Source: an uncultured Clostridia bacterium (lineage in GTDB: Bacteria > Bacillota > Clostridia > CAKSNL01 > HGM11501). From it: a DNA stretch of 64,000 bases. This document shows, in pieces, positions 1-10,395 of this stretch. Below the pieces are notes generated by a model. That model made no database searches. It was not told the DNA's origin and saw nothing but the letters and a program-made list of their open reading frames with translations. The stretch covers positions 41,046 to 105,045 of the forward strand of contig CAKSNL010000007.1 in NCBI GenBank assembly GCA_934476235.1, given 5' to 3'. Each line of letters begins with the position of its first letter. Position 1 is the stretch's first letter. The position numbers and the translations under genes are program-made.

Positions 1-3000
1 GTCGGAGTCGATGTAGAGAAGTATCTCGGTCTTGCCGGAAACTATCTTTACCTCTCTCTTTTCCTCGTCCCAGCTTACCTTCGCGCCGAGGGACTCGGCA
101 ACGAAACGTGCCGGAAGCATCGTTCTGTCGCTTACGATGATGGGAGCGACGTCATTTACCTTCTCATCGCCGAAGACCAAAGCCTCTTTTTCGCCGATGG
201 TGAGGATTATTCTTGCATCCTCTTCCCAGCCTGCGTAAAGCGTTATGCTCTTTGTAACCTTACTGTCAAAGTCATACTCTGTCTTAAGAGACTTGTCAGA
301 GTACCAGCCGGTGAATACGAAGCCATTCTTCTGAGGATCTGACGGCTTTTTAGCCTGTGAGTTCTTCTCAACCGTCTGAGCCTTTATCTCATTTGCTCCG
401 TTTGTTTCAAACGCAACGGTGTAGGTCGTCGTTTTTCCGGAGGACGAGCCGCTGCCCGAGGAGGAAGAACCGCCGCCGGAGGACGAGCCGCCGCCCGCAG
501 AAGAATTTTTCGGCGTTACGGTAAACTCGTTTCCTGTAAGGATGTAGTTATCGCCCGCGTCAACCTTGACATTGTACGCCGTTTTAAGTAAGAATTCGCC
601 CTTAAGCGTGTACTCTCTGCTGTCGCTCGACGGTGAAACCGTGACGCTTACGGGTTCGCCGGACTTGGTAACCTCAAAGCCGGACTCTGTAAGCCCCGGA
701 ACCGATGCGGAGAACTTAACCGTGATATAGTCCTTCTTAGCCCTGCCGGGGGTTACCTTGACCGCCTTTTTATTGACCGTAAGGTCCGCTCCCGCGCCGG
801 ATGTGTACACATATTCGATCGTGTAGTTATCTGCTATGAGACCTTCCATGGTCACCGCGTCGGTATACGTTCCGGCGTTCGCCGTTTCGTCAGTACCTTC
901 CGCGAACTTAAATACCGGTGTGCCGGTTATTGCCTTTTCACTGTCGCCCGCCTTGAAGCCCGTAATCTTGTATTCGGGCTCGGGGTTCTTGTCGCCGTAG
1001 GTGCGCTCAATGTCCGAAACCGTAACGGTGAGAAGCGCCTTCTTAACGGTGAGGATACCGTCCTCCCCGATCGTGAAGTTATAGTTTTTATCGTCCTTTA
1101 AGGTGCAGCCCTCGTTTAAGGTAACCTTTATGGGATATTCGCCGGCGGGCGATTTTTCATTTGCCTCGCACGAAACGGTGAACATCTTTTTAAGAACGCT
1201 CTCGTAATTTGCCTCGTCGCCGACGAAAAGACCGGTCAATTCAAATTCGGGGTTCTCATCGCCGTAAACCTTTTCTTTGTCCTTTGCGCGGATTTCTGCC
1301 GCCGCCTTATTGATATAGAGAACGTCGGAGCCGGAGCCCTTGAAGCTCTCATCTGCTATCTCGTAGCGGACAAGGTAGCTTCCCGCGTCCTTCGCGGTCG
1401 TTACGGACGCGTCGTCCGTCGCCGTAACCGTTACCTTAACGTTCGCGCCGACAACCGGGAGGAACGCCGGATCGTCAGACGTATAGGAAATCGCCTGCGG
1501 CTTTGCGTTGTAGGTTCTTACCAAATCGTCCGCCTTAAGCGTTACCGCCTTCTTATCCGCCTTTAATGTGAATGCCGCCTTAAGTGAACTGTCATAGTTG
1601 GGATCCGCCATGGAAGCGGTGATGACTGCCGTTCCGCTCTTTTTAACGGTTACGAAGCCCGCCCCGTCAACCGATGCTATGGACTCATCGTCTATAGACC
1701 AGGTAACCTTGGGCTGCGCGTTGCCGTAGTACGCGCGGAGGGTGAACATGTCGCCAACCAGAACGTTTGTCATCGCGCCGGTGATGTAGAAGTTTCCGCC
1801 GGTCGCCGCGGTGACAGTGAGGATTCCGGAATTGTCGTAGATGAACTTATAGTTATCCGCGCTTCCGCCGCGAACGGTGATCGGGTACTCGCCTGCCGGG
1901 CTTGCCGCCTTCGCAGAGCATAGAGCAACGGGCTCTGATAAGAGTACCGATTCGTCCTCGCCTGAAACGAATCCGTCATAAATCAGCTTAAATTCGGGGT
2001 TCGTCTCGCCGTATTCTCTTTCCGCGTTCTCTGCGCTTACCTTGAGCTCTTTTTTCTCGATCTCAAAGTCATAGCTTGCTTCGAACGTTTCGTAGTTTGT
2101 GCCGGTCCAGATTGCCGTTACTCTGTAACGGCCCGCCCCTTTAGGCTTTGAACCGTCGGACGTTGAATATCTTACGCCGACCGTCGTTCCGAAGGGTCCC
2201 TGATCGGTTACCGCGTCGGGAAGTACGGTTCCGTATACCGTGCCTTCCTGAGTTACGCTAAGACCGGAAAGCAGAGCCTTCTTGACAGTGAACATTGCCG
2301 AAGCTTCGCCCTTGTAATTGCCCTTCGCGCGGACGGTTACCGTGTAGGTTCCCGCGTTTACGGGTATGTCGGACGCACCGTTATAGAATACGTCGTACTC
2401 CGCCTCATCGTCGCTCGGGGTGATAACGGGGGACTTTTCGTCTCCGTCAAACTCGGTCTCAAGCTCGGAGAGGATGAAGGAAACATTTTTCTCGGTCGGG
2501 ATGAAGATGACCATTGTTTCCTCTTCGGAATAGTTATTGTCCGCCTTCTTGCGAAGCGTGATTGTGACTCTTTCGCCGACCGCGCCGTTTACACTGACGG
2601 TTACCGCCGTTTTGTCGCCGTTCTCGGGCTCAACCGTAACGTCGGGTGAGGAGGACTCCCAGATAAGCTCGCCCTCTCCGCTTCCGCCGATTGCCTCAAG
2701 CACGAACCCGTCGCCGAACGCAACCGTGCCGGGAAGACCTAAAATGCTTAAGTTCTCCTGGTCGGATTCAAGGATTGTCATTTCGGTGTCGGTGTAGTCC
2801 GTCACGTAGTTTGAATCGGTCAATTCTATGCCGACGAAATAGATTCCCGCGTCTTTGGGTGTTGCGCCAAGGTCGCTGTAGTCAGCGTTTTTATAAACCA
2901 CGTTAAAGTCGGTAAATACCGCGCCCGTCTCGTCAAACGCGGAAGCGGTGACGGGCTTTTCATCCCCGTCATATCCGAAGGTGAGCGCTCCGAGCGTGAA

Positions 3001-6000
3001 GGTTACGTTTAAGGGCGAAATGCTTGCCTCCGCCGTCGCCTCCATCGCGTCGGGTGACTCAAATTCGTAGTTTTCCGCCTTCTGACCGGTGAGCTCGGCT
3101 GCAATAAACGTAACCGTCTTATTCTCGCCGGCATCGGGCGTGTCAAACCTTGCCTCGCCCGAAACGCGTACTAAAGATAAGTCCATCGGGAGAACGCCGG
3201 TTATTTCGTCAACCGAAACTACCGCGTCGTCCGTCTTTGAATATTTCTTGTCCTGTGCCGTAATCTTAATGCCTGTGATTAACGCCTTTTTAATGTTGAC
3301 CGTTGTCTGAACAGACTCGGTATCGAGCGCGTAAACCTCGCCCCAGTTATCTGAAAGCGTTACCTTTGCATAGACCGTCTTGTTATCTCCCGCGTCGGAA
3401 TTTAACATTGATCCTGTTGCCGACGCCGTTACGGAGTCTGAAGAAAGTGTGCCGATAAGCTGAACATCGCTGATTATAACTCCCGCCGTGCCGTCATAGG
3501 CTCTGTCCTCCGCCGTAACGACAGAAGAGATAACTTTCTTATTGGCGGTGAACGTTCTCTTGACCGACTTACTGTCAAAGCCCGTCTTGGCGCTTACCGC
3601 CTCGAGGGTGATTCTGCCGGTGCCCGTTACCTTAACGTGACCCGATAAGTCAACCTCCGCGTTTCCGGTGATAACATATGTTACGTCACCGTCGGAATCG
3701 GTCGAAACATCGAACTCATCGCCGTAGTAAACTGTCTCGGGAATTCCGTCGATAGTGAAGGAGGACTGGGACGCGTTCTTTATGATGAGCTTTGCCGTGT
3801 AGGGCTCCGTTTCATAGTTCACCTCGTCGTCAAGAACGACTTTTACATTGTATGTGCCGGGAGCGATAGGCTCTTTTGCGTTGCCGTTTTCGTCCTCATA
3901 CAAAACGGTGAAGTCGGTAAATACCTTGCCGCCCGCGTTCGCCGAAATGTCAACATACTCAGGGTCTCCCGAATATGTGCGGTTCGTGGTCTCTGCTGCG
4001 AATATCTTTACCTTAAGCTTGTTAATTTCGGCTATATAGGTTGCCATTCCTGCAGTGCCGGACTCAAATTCATAGTTTGCGCCCTTTGCGCCGGTGATCT
4101 CCTCCGCCGCGAAAATGACAGTCCTGATGCCGGCATTCACATTGTCAAACACCGCGGTTCCCGTAACGTTGACCGCTCCCTCGTCAATCGGGAGAACGCC
4201 GTAGACCTTAGTGACCTTCGCGTTGGCGTCCCTCGTTCCGTCGTACGCCTTGCCCGCTGCCGTGATCTCGATTCCGGTTATCTTTGCCTTTGCCACATTG
4301 ACCGTCGTCTGAACCGACTCTGTGTCAAGCGTGTAGTAATCCGACCAGCTGCCGGAAAGTGAAACGTCCGCGTAAACTATCTTGTTTTCGCCCGCGTCGG
4401 AATTGAGCATTTTTCCCGTAACGTCCGCCGTCACGTCATCTCCTATGACCGTGCCGGTGAATACCGGTGTGCCGAAGGAAACGTCCGTCGTCCCGTCATA
4501 GGTCTTATCGACTGCGGATACCTTTACCGATATCTGCTTTTTATACGCGGTGAAGGACCTCCCGGCCGTCTTATCGGCAAAGCCCGCCTTGGAGCTTGTC
4601 GCCGTTACCGTCACCTTGCCGGGTGCGGTAATCTTAACGGTCGAGGTTGCCGGGTCAAAGTCCGCGCCGGTAACGGTGTAGGTAACCGTTCCGTCCGTGT
4701 CCGCGGTTAATTTGAACTCGTCGCCGTAGTAGGTTATCGCCGGGATTCCGTCAATCGTGAACGAATCCTGGGACGCGTTTCTTATCTCAAGCTTTGCCGT
4801 GTAGGGCAAAAGCTCGTAGTTAACCTCATCGGAAAGTCTGATCAAAACATCATAAACTCCCACGTTAACGGGGCTTACCTCGTTGCCCTCGGAGTCAGAA
4901 TAGGTAACGGTGTAGTCTGTGAAGATTCTGCCGTCCGCCGTTGCCGAAATGTCCGCGCTCTCCGCGCTTCCCGAATATGTGCGGTATGTCACGTCGGGCG
5001 CGAAAACCCTTACCTTTAAGGTGTCGATGTCCGCAGCCGTGCTTCCCGTGATTTCTCCGCCTTCGAGCACATAGTTTGCCGATGCCGAGCCCGCGATTGA
5101 CGTTATCTTGTAGTTAACCGTCTTGCCTTTTCCTGCGTTCGCGTCCGAGAACGCGCCCTCAGCCGTCGCCGTGATGCCGGAAACGTTCGCTGCCGCCGTT
5201 ACAAATGCGTCAGCCGTGCCGTCATAGGTCTTGTTTTTCGCCGTCACGGTGAAGTTATCTGCCGTGAGCGTTCTGGGAACAACAGTGAGCGTGCCGGGCT
5301 CGTACGTGATGTCGTACTTGTCGGAGGTAAGACCGTAAGGCGTTATAGAGTAAGCGCCGACGTTCATTCCCGCTTTGTACGCCGTTTTAAAGTAAAGCGT
5401 GCCGGAGAAGTCGGAAAGCCCTAAAATTCCGCTCTCGCCGACTATTGTTAAATAGGTTCCCGTAAATTCTCCGCCGAATGATATCTGAGCGTCGCCAGCC
5501 TTAACGGTCGCCTTCTCTTTAACAACGGTAACGGTGTAGCTTGCGTAAACCGGGGTTGTGCCCGCCTTGGAGCTGACCGCTGTCACGGTCGCCGTGCCCG
5601 CTCCCGTTACAGTCGCCTCGCCGGTTACCGGGTCGATGTCAAGCACCGCGGTATTGCTGGATGAATACGTCACGTCGCTCGCGTTGGGGTTGGTTAAGGG
5701 ATTTGTAAAAGGTGCGTCCGTCACCTTTTTGGTGATCGCGCCGGAGGCAAAGTATATGGGCTTTTGCGACTCGGTGCTTCCCGCCTTGATGTCCATAAAT
5801 CCGATGTTGTCATACCTCGTGATATCGGGAATCTTGGGATTTGCCGAATCGTATGAATCGGAGTAGAAATACTCTTCGTTGATTTTGTAATTTTCTCCCG
5901 CCTTGTCGGTTAAGTGTATCTCGTATAAGTATCTTCCCGCCTCGACGCATCTTTTCGCCGGGGTGAGCGTGTCGTCATTCTCGTTCACGCGGTAGTAGCT

Positions 6001-9000
6001 TATCTTAACGCCGCCGCCTGTGAGGGTCGACATATAGCGTGTGCCGTCGGACACGATTGTGATCTCGCGCGCCGCGCCGGCTGCATAGGTCTGCTCCTCA
6101 CCCGTTACCGTGAAGGACACTGCCTTTCTTTTTATGCTCAGATATGCAATGTTTGAGTTCAATTCGCCCGCGCCGATTGCCTTGTAATTATCGTCGCCTT
6201 TAAAGGGAAGATATGCGGAAATGCTTGCAATTTTTTCATAATCGTCTTTTGTGAGGCGGACGGTGAATTCGCCGGTCTCGGGGTCATAGTCGGCAATTCT
6301 TCCCGTTGTGATATAGCGGTTGTCAACGTCTTGCTCTTTTTTGTACCCGACATTGTCGAAATTGTCTTCGGGATATTTTGCGTTCTCGCCGGCTTTTTTC
6401 ATTTTGCCCGAAATGATGATTTCGTCCTCATAGTAGTAGAACTTTTCTCCGCTATGTTCGTCGTCCTGAGCGCCGATGTACACGATTGAATTAAAGTCAA
6501 CTCCCGTCTGCGCCTTTTCGATGGTGAAGTCGATCGGGATAATGGTTCCCTCGTAGTTTTTGCTTTCATTCGTGTAAACCATTAATGTATAGTCGCCGGC
6601 TTCGGTGGGTGCATCCGACCCCTGAATAAAACTGCCGCGGGTCTTATCATAATAAACTATCTGCTGAATCTCGAAAAGGTCGTTGCCTGCCGAGTCCTTC
6701 TTGGGCGTTACCGTGAAGGCTTTTGCCTCGCCGTCGTAAGTGAGGTTTGCGGGCGTTGTTATGTTAAGTTCGTTCTCTCCCGGCTTGGTCTGCTTTATCG
6801 TCATATCGCCGATGTAGAGCCTTATTGCCGCGTAATAGTTATCGGTCTCAGCCGTGTTGATGTAAATGCCGTACGTTCCCGCGTCTACGGGAGCGTTCAT
6901 AAAGTATTCTTCTCCCTCGGGCTTGAATATTATTGAATTTTCAACAATCGCGCCGGCGGCGGATTCTCTTTTTACAATACGCGGTACCTGTGCATTTCCG
7001 TTATAGGTGTAGGTTGGCTGGAAATAGTAAAAATTCGGGTTCGGCTGCGCCTTATTTACCGTAACGGTGTTACTGAGCGTCTCATTAAAGTCTGAATAGT
7101 TTGAGTCTGCGTCTGTAGGCGTCACCTTAACCGTTACCGTGTATTCGCCTGCCGGAACCGGGTCGATGTTGTTGCCCAAAAAGTCAATATCGTAAGTACC
7201 GGGAAGCAAAATGTTATCTTTAGTGTAGGTCAGCATCTTACCCGGCTTTGCGAGCGTCACCTCAATGTCAGCATTGAAGGTTTCGCCGTAAACATTTCCG
7301 CCAAGCTCCAAATTGAGCTTAACATCGTCGCCATAGGTGAACTCCGGTGCAGTAACCGAAGCGGTTATCGGGCGCTTGTTGACGGTGAGCTTTTGCTCAG
7401 CATTCTCCGCCGCGTAAATGTCGTTTCCGGCATATTCAAAGATTATCCAGTGCTCGCCGGCAACGGGGTTGTCAAGCCGGTATATAAACGCTCCTGTGCC
7501 ATCCTCCACATCGAACATAAGCTCATCTTCTGAGTATTTGGTCGTTTTGTCGCTCTTATAGTCGTACACTTTAAGACCGTTTATAATATCCGAAATGTCA
7601 TAAGGAGCTGAAACTCTGAATCTGACATACGATTCGCCGTAGGTTATCACATCATCGTCATAAGGGGTGACGGTAATGACCGCGTCCCGCTTTTTGAGCG
7701 TTTTTTTGCTTTTGAAGGTATAAGGATTGTAATTATCCGTTCCCGAGAAAACAAGCTCCCATGTGAATTCCACACCCGGCAAAAGGTGCTGTGCAATTGA
7801 GCTTACGGATATTTTGACGTTTCCTTTATTATCGGGGGTGACAGGATCGCCCACAGGCACGCCGTTTATCTTAAGCTGAACGGTTCCCTCCGAAATGGGG
7901 TCGCATTCCCAGTTGCCTGCAACGGTCTTTCCCTTGGGACCCTCAATCACTGCGCAAAAGCTGATCGTATCCCCGTATTTGTAGCCTTCGGTCCCATACT
8001 CATTTCTGAAAATGTCGTTTTTTTCAATCGTGAAGGTGCCTATCTTAACGTTTTGTGCCGCCTCGAAGTTATCGTCACCATTAAAAGAAATCAATACATT
8101 GTACGTTCCGGCGTTAACGGGAAGACCTGTAACCGCCGTTCCCGCTTCGGTTTCGTAGGAAATTGTGAAAGCCGCCGGAGGAGTAACGATAGCGTCGGTT
8201 CTCACTGTCACCGTCGGATACTCATAGAGTGTGTGGTCGGTCATGTACTTCTGCCCCGTCGGAGCGTCAAATGTGAAGTAGTTTGACGCATTGTCCTCTG
8301 TAAGTTCGGTCTTTCCGATCTCGTATGTGCCGGTCGCCCAGTTTTTATATACGTTATGGCATCCGACTTTAAGCGTTCCGTCACTCGCCTCGACTCCGCT
8401 TTTGATCTTAATGCGAAGGAATATCTCATCGCCCTCGTAAAACGTGAATAACTCATCGCCCTCGGGAGACGTTCCGTTCGGTTTTGTACCTTTGGCATAC
8501 CATGAGTATGTAGCATTATCTCCGTTATGGCTTCCTGTTCCGTACAGTCTTTTACCTGATCTCGTTTCGGATGCACTAAGGTCTGTTACCTGCTCCTTGG
8601 AAAGGCAGGTTCTCCACTTTACAAAGCTCTCACTGTCGGATAGATACCATGTGTCCTCCGTCGTCGTGGGGAGCATAATGGAGTCGCCGTCATAGTAAGG
8701 CTCTATCTTTTCCTTTTTGTCTTTAGCGTAAAGCTTGACGATGCTGCCGTCCGTCGGAAGGTATATCCTTTGAGTATTGTTCGGCGCATAAACCATTCCG
8801 TCCTCGCCGATGAAAGTATCGGAATAATAAAAATCGTTTAACGACCTGGAAAGGTATATATTGTCATATCCGCTGCCCGGAACGTTGAATATCGGGAACA
8901 TGTCCAAAACTTCTTCCGTTCCGTTATTGTCATAAACTATCTGCATAAGAGCGTAGCCTGTGTAGTTGGAGGCTTTAAGTCCGTTCATTTCATTTTCCGG

Positions 9001-10092
9001 GTTGCAGGCGGAATTAAAATCGCTCTGACTAAATGCCTGCCCGTAAACGTCAACCAGGTCTGTAATGCTCATATTTGAGGCGCAGGTGCCCTTGGGGTTC
9101 TTTATCGTGTCAGCCTGACCGCGCGAGCCATTGAAGGCATAGTCATAGTAGCAGTCCTCAACTTCGGAGTCGCTTGAGGTGAAGCCGACAACAAGGCCGC
9201 ATCTTGATTTGGAATTGATGAATGCGAGACTATTCGTGATCGTTCCCTCGGTCCACACGTTATAGACCTTGCCGTACTTGTTATAGCCGACGCCGGGAGC
9301 GGTGAACTCAAGGTAGTTGCCGTACACGCCTTTACCGTCAATGCTCATGTTGACAATTGCACGGCATGCGGCAACGGTTCCGTACTTCGCCGACTCGGGC
9401 TGGTCGCTGCTGTAGGCAAGAGCGCCGTTAACGCCGACAAGTCCGCCGACATTCCACATATCGCTCGAAATGCTCATATTTCCCGAAACGGTGCAGTTTG
9501 TCACCTTTCCGGTGTTCTCATAGCAAAGCATTCCGAATCCGTCAAGCTGCACGTAGTTACTTGAATTAACATAGTTGTACGAAAGGTCAACGTCCGCATT
9601 TTTGATAGTTACGGAGTCTATAAGTCCCTCGTTAGTGCGTGACAGAATTCCGCCGTAAAATGCCGGTCTTCCGCTTACTCCGTCGCCGAAGCTGTGCGAA
9701 AACTTGGGCGATTCAAGCGTTAAGTTATATACCGCGGCGCCCTTTTCGATCCTGCTAAAGAGCGAGCCCGCAATTTTCGACGCATGAGCCGACCCGACTT
9801 TTTCAACGGTTACAAAAGCGTTGATTCCGGAAATTTTCTTTCCGTCGCCGTTGAAATAGCCCGAAAAGCTGTAGATCGTCTCAAAGCCCGAGTCTACCGT
9901 AATGTCGTTTGAAAGCTTGTAAAACTTCCCGGCAGAATCGGTCCCCATCGCCATAAGGTCATCCTGTGTGGCGATGATGTAAGGATCTGCCGCGGTTCCC
10001 GAGCCCGCCCAGTCGGCGGCGTACGCCGTCGTGACCGGGAAAAGCGCGATGAGCATGACAAGTGCCATCATGGTGCAAAAAATTCTTTTCAT
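1..10092 (-). CDS. Giant secreted MBG/YDG-repeat surface protein, C-terminus beyond window
   Basis: The reading frame is open from an ATG at 10092 (GGAGG seven bases upstream) through position 1, giving 3364 codons with no stop; the end lies outside the window. Residues 1-26 are a signal peptide (MKRIFCTMMALVMLIALFP, ending near AYAA). Residues about 27-350 look like a GLUG-type beta-helix. From about residue 600 to 3190 the protein is a chain of beta-sandwich modules with YDG/MBG signatures (KTYDGT, REYGETNPEF, VYGDENPEF, TYGDKNPEP) and one Big_2-like Ig domain near 1465-1505. A Gly/Ser linker follows (about 3194-3219), then an InlB-type B-repeat (FTGWYSDKSL, about 3220-3284) and a copper-amine-oxidase-N 'stalk' domain (SDRTMLPARFVAESLGAKVSWD) cut by the window edge. 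Probable function is an extracellular adhesin or surface filament; no enzyme domain was seen. It lies downstream of a MalT-like regulator on the same strand, which may control it (inference). Confidence 0.5.
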   Translation of the reverse strand, partial: MKRIFCTMMALVMLIALFPVTTAYAADWAGSGTAADPYIIATQDDLMAMGTDSAGKFYKLSNDITVDSGFETIYSFSGYFNGDGKKISGINAFVTVEKVGSAHASKIAGSLFSRIEKGAAVYNLTLESPKFSHSFGDGVSGRPAFYGGILSRTNEGLIDSVTIKNADVDLSYNYVNSSNYVQLDGFGMLCYENTGKVTNCTVSGNMSISSDMWNVGGLVGVNGALAYSSDQPESAKYGTVAACRAIVNMSIDGKGVYGNYLEFTAPGVGYNKYGKVYNVWTEGTITNSLAFINSKSRCGLVVGFTSSDSEVEDCYYDYAFNGSRGQADTIKNPKGTCASNMSITDLVDVYGQAFSQSDFNSACNPENEMNGLKASNYTGYALMQIVYDNNGTEEVLDMFPIFNVPGSGYDNIYLSRSLNDFYYSDTFIGEDGMVYAPNNTQRIYLPTDGSIVKLYAKDKKEKIEPYYDGDSIMLPTTTEDTWYLSDSESFVKWRTCLSKEQVTDLSASETRSGKRLYGTGSHNGDNATYSWYAKGTKPNGTSPEGDELFTFYEGDEIFLRIKIKSGVEASDGTLKVGCHNVYKNWATGTYEIGKTELTEDNASNYFTFDAPTGQKYMTDHTLYEYPTVTVRTDAIVTPPAAFTISYETEAGTAVTGLPVNAGTYNVLISFNGDDNFEAAQNVKIGTFTIEKNDIFRNEYGTEGYKYGDTISFCAVIEGPKGKTVAGNWECDPISEGTVQLKINGVPVGDPVTPDNKGNVKISVSSIAQHLLPGVEFTWELVFSGTDNYNPYTFKSKKTLKKRDAVITVTPYDDDVITYGESYVRFRVSAPYDISDIINGLKVYDYKSDKTTKYSEDELMFDVEDGTGAFIYRLDNPVAGEHWIIFEYAGNDIYAAENAEQKLTVNKRPITASVTAPEFTYGDDVKLNLELGGNVYGETFNADIEVTLAKPGKMLTYTKDNILLPGTYDIDFLGNNIDPVPAGEYTVTVKVTPTDADSNYSDFNETLSNTVTVNKAQPNPNFYYFQPTYTYNGNAQVPRIVKRESAAGAIVENSIIFKPEGEEYFMNAPVDAGTYGIYINTAETDNYYAAIRLYIGDMTIKQTKPGENELNITTPANLTYDGEAKAFTVTPKKDSAGNDLFEIQQIVYYDKTRGSFIQGSDAPTEAGDYTLMVYTNESKNYEGTIIPIDFTIEKAQTGVDFNSIVYIGAQDDEHSGEKFYYYEDEIIISGKMKKAGENAKYPEDNFDNVGYKKEQDVDNRYITTGRIADYDPETGEFTVRLTKDDYEKIASISAYLPFKGDDNYKAIGAGELNSNIAYLSIKRKAVSFTVTGEEQTYAAGAAREITIVSDGTRYMSTLTGGGVKISYYRVNENDDTLTPAKRCVEAGRYLYEIHLTDKAGENYKINEEYFYSDSYDSANPKIPDITRYDNIGFMDIKAGSTESQKPIYFASGAITKKVTDAPFTNPLTNPNASDVTYSSSNTAVLDIDPVTGEATVTGAGTATVTAVSSKAGTTPVYASYTVTVVKEKATVKAGDAQISFGGEFTGTYLTIVGESGILGLSDFSGTLYFKTAYKAGMNVGAYSITPYGLTSDKYDITYEPGTLTVVPRTLTADNFTVTAKNKTYDGTADAFVTAAANVSGITATAEGAFSDANAGKGKTVNYKITSIAGSASANYVLEGGEITGSTAADIDTLKVRVFAPDVTYRTYSGSAESADISATADGRIFTDYTVTYSDSEGNEVSPVNVGVYDVLIRLSDEVNYELLPYTAKLEIRNASQDSFTIDGIPAITYYGDEFKLTADTDGTVTYTVTGADFDPATSTVKITAPGKVTVTATSSKAGFADKTAGRSFTAYKKQISVKVSAVDKTYDGTTDVSFGTPVFTGTVIGDDVTADVTGKMLNSDAGENKIVYADVSLSGSWSDYYTLDTESVQTTVNVAKAKITGIEITAAGKAYDGTRDANAKVTKVYGVLPIDEGAVNVTGTAVFDNVNAGIRTVIFAAEEITGAKGANYEFESGTAGMATYIAEINKLKVKIFAAETTNRTYSGDPEYVDISANAGGKVFTDFTVLYEDENGNAKEPIAPGTYNVKVVLDDEVNYETEPYTAKLIIKNASQSSFTIDGIPETVYYGDEFDVSTDSDGDVTYVITGNAEVDLSGHVKVTGTGRITLEAVSAKTGFDSKSVKRTFTANKKVISSVVTAEDRAYDGTAGVIISDVQLIGTLSSDSVTASATGSMLNSDAGDNKTVYAKVTLSDNWGEVYALDTESVQTTVNIKKALITGIKITAQDKKYSKTDDAVVSVDEITGVLPMDLSLVRVSGEARFDTPDAGENKTVTFIAAELTGQKAENYEFESPDAMEATAEASISPLNVTFTLGALTFGYDGDEKPVTASAFDETGAVFTDFNVVYKNADYSDLGATPKDAGIYFVGIELTDSNYVTDYTDTEMTILESDQENLSILGLPGTVAFGDGFVLEAIGGSGEGELIWESSSPDVTVEPENGDKTAVTVSVNGAVGERVTITLRKKADNNYSEEETMVIFIPTEKNVSFILSELETEFDGDEKSPVITPSDDEAEYDVFYNGASDIPVNAGTYTVTVRAKGNYKGEASAMFTVKKALLSGLSVTQEGTVYGTVLPDAVTDQGPFGTTVGVRYSTSDGSKPKGAGRYRVTAIWTGTNYETFEASYDFEIEKKELKVSAENAEREYGETNPEFKLIYDGFVSGEDESVLLSEPVALCSAKAASPAGEYPITVRGGSADNYKFIYDNSGILTVTAATGGNFYITGAMTNVLVGDMFTLRAYYGNAQPKVTWSIDDESIASVDGAGFVTVKKSGTAVITASMADPNYDSSLKAAFTLKADKKAVTLKADDLVRTYNAKPQAISYTSDDPAFLPVVGANVKVTVTATDDASVTTAKDAGSYLVRYEIADESFKGSGSDVLYINKAAAEIRAKDKEKVYGDENPEFELTGLFVGDEANYESVLKKMFTVSCEANEKSPAGEYPIKVTLNEGCTLKDDKNYNFTIGEDGILTVKKALLTVTVSDIERTYGDKNPEPEYKITGFKAGDSEKAITGTPVFKFAEGTDETANAGTYTDAVTMEGLIADNYTIEYVYTSGAGADLTVNKKAVKVTPGRAKKDYITVKFSASVPGLTESGFEVTKSGEPVSVTVSPSSDSREYTLKGEFLLKTAYNVKVDAGDNYILTGNEFTVTPKNSSAGGGSSSGGGSSSSGSGSSSGKTTTYTVAFETNGANEIKAQTVEKNSQAKKPSDPQKNGFVFTGWYSDKSLKTEYDFDSKVTKSITLYAGWEEDARIILTIGEKEALVFGDEKVNDVAPIIVSDRTMLPARFVAESLGAKVSWDEEKREVKIVSGKTEILLYIDSD
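3020..5022 (-). repeat. Internal 1002-bp duplication inside the giant gene
   Basis: Two successive 334-residue units align with an offset of exactly 1002 bases: the block coding for SFTIDGIP begins near 4771 and again near 3769, each followed by the same order of modules (YYGDEF, DKTYDGT or DRAYDGT, MLNSDAG, LDTESVQTTVN, ITGIEIT or ITGIKIT). Reading frame is kept. The copies have diverged to moderate identity at both DNA and protein level, so this is an older duplication than the discoidin copies in the SLH protein. Confidence 0.8.
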
Positions 10093-10395
10093 AACTTCCT
10101 CCTTGTTTTGCCTTGTGACTGTATTTGCTTTTTGTCCTTGCGATTGTAAAATGTTAAACGCGTGTTTTGGTTTGGTTCCAAGAGCTAAAGGCGCGGCATT
10201 TAATGCCCCTCTTGCTAAAGGCGTGGCGGAAAAAGACAACAGAGTCTTTTTCCGTAAGGATTCAAAAACCGTTTAAGGTTTTTGAATCGCCCTTAAAACC
10301 GCAAAGGCGGTTTTAAGCTGGGTCTTACTCGGAGGGATTTTTCGGCGCACCCACGCATTTCACGCACCCGCCGTTTACCATTTTACGATCGCTTT
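10093..10395. repeat. Intergenic mosaic island 1 (within 10165-10380)
   Basis: This gap between the LuxR regulator and the giant gene holds no credible gene. It carries island modules: a 'GAGCTAAAG' block, a 'CTTGCTAAAGGCGTGGCGG' block shared with 34580-34680 and 46297-46507, and a 'GAGGGATTTTTCGGCGCACCCACG' tail shared with other islands. Three clean stem-loops follow one another: 10228-10253, 10259-10288 and 10292-10317. They could end transcription of the regulator or process the transcript ahead of the giant gene; none has a strong U-run. The SD of the giant gene is at 10099-10103. No convincing -35/-10 pair was found for it. Confidence 0.7.
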
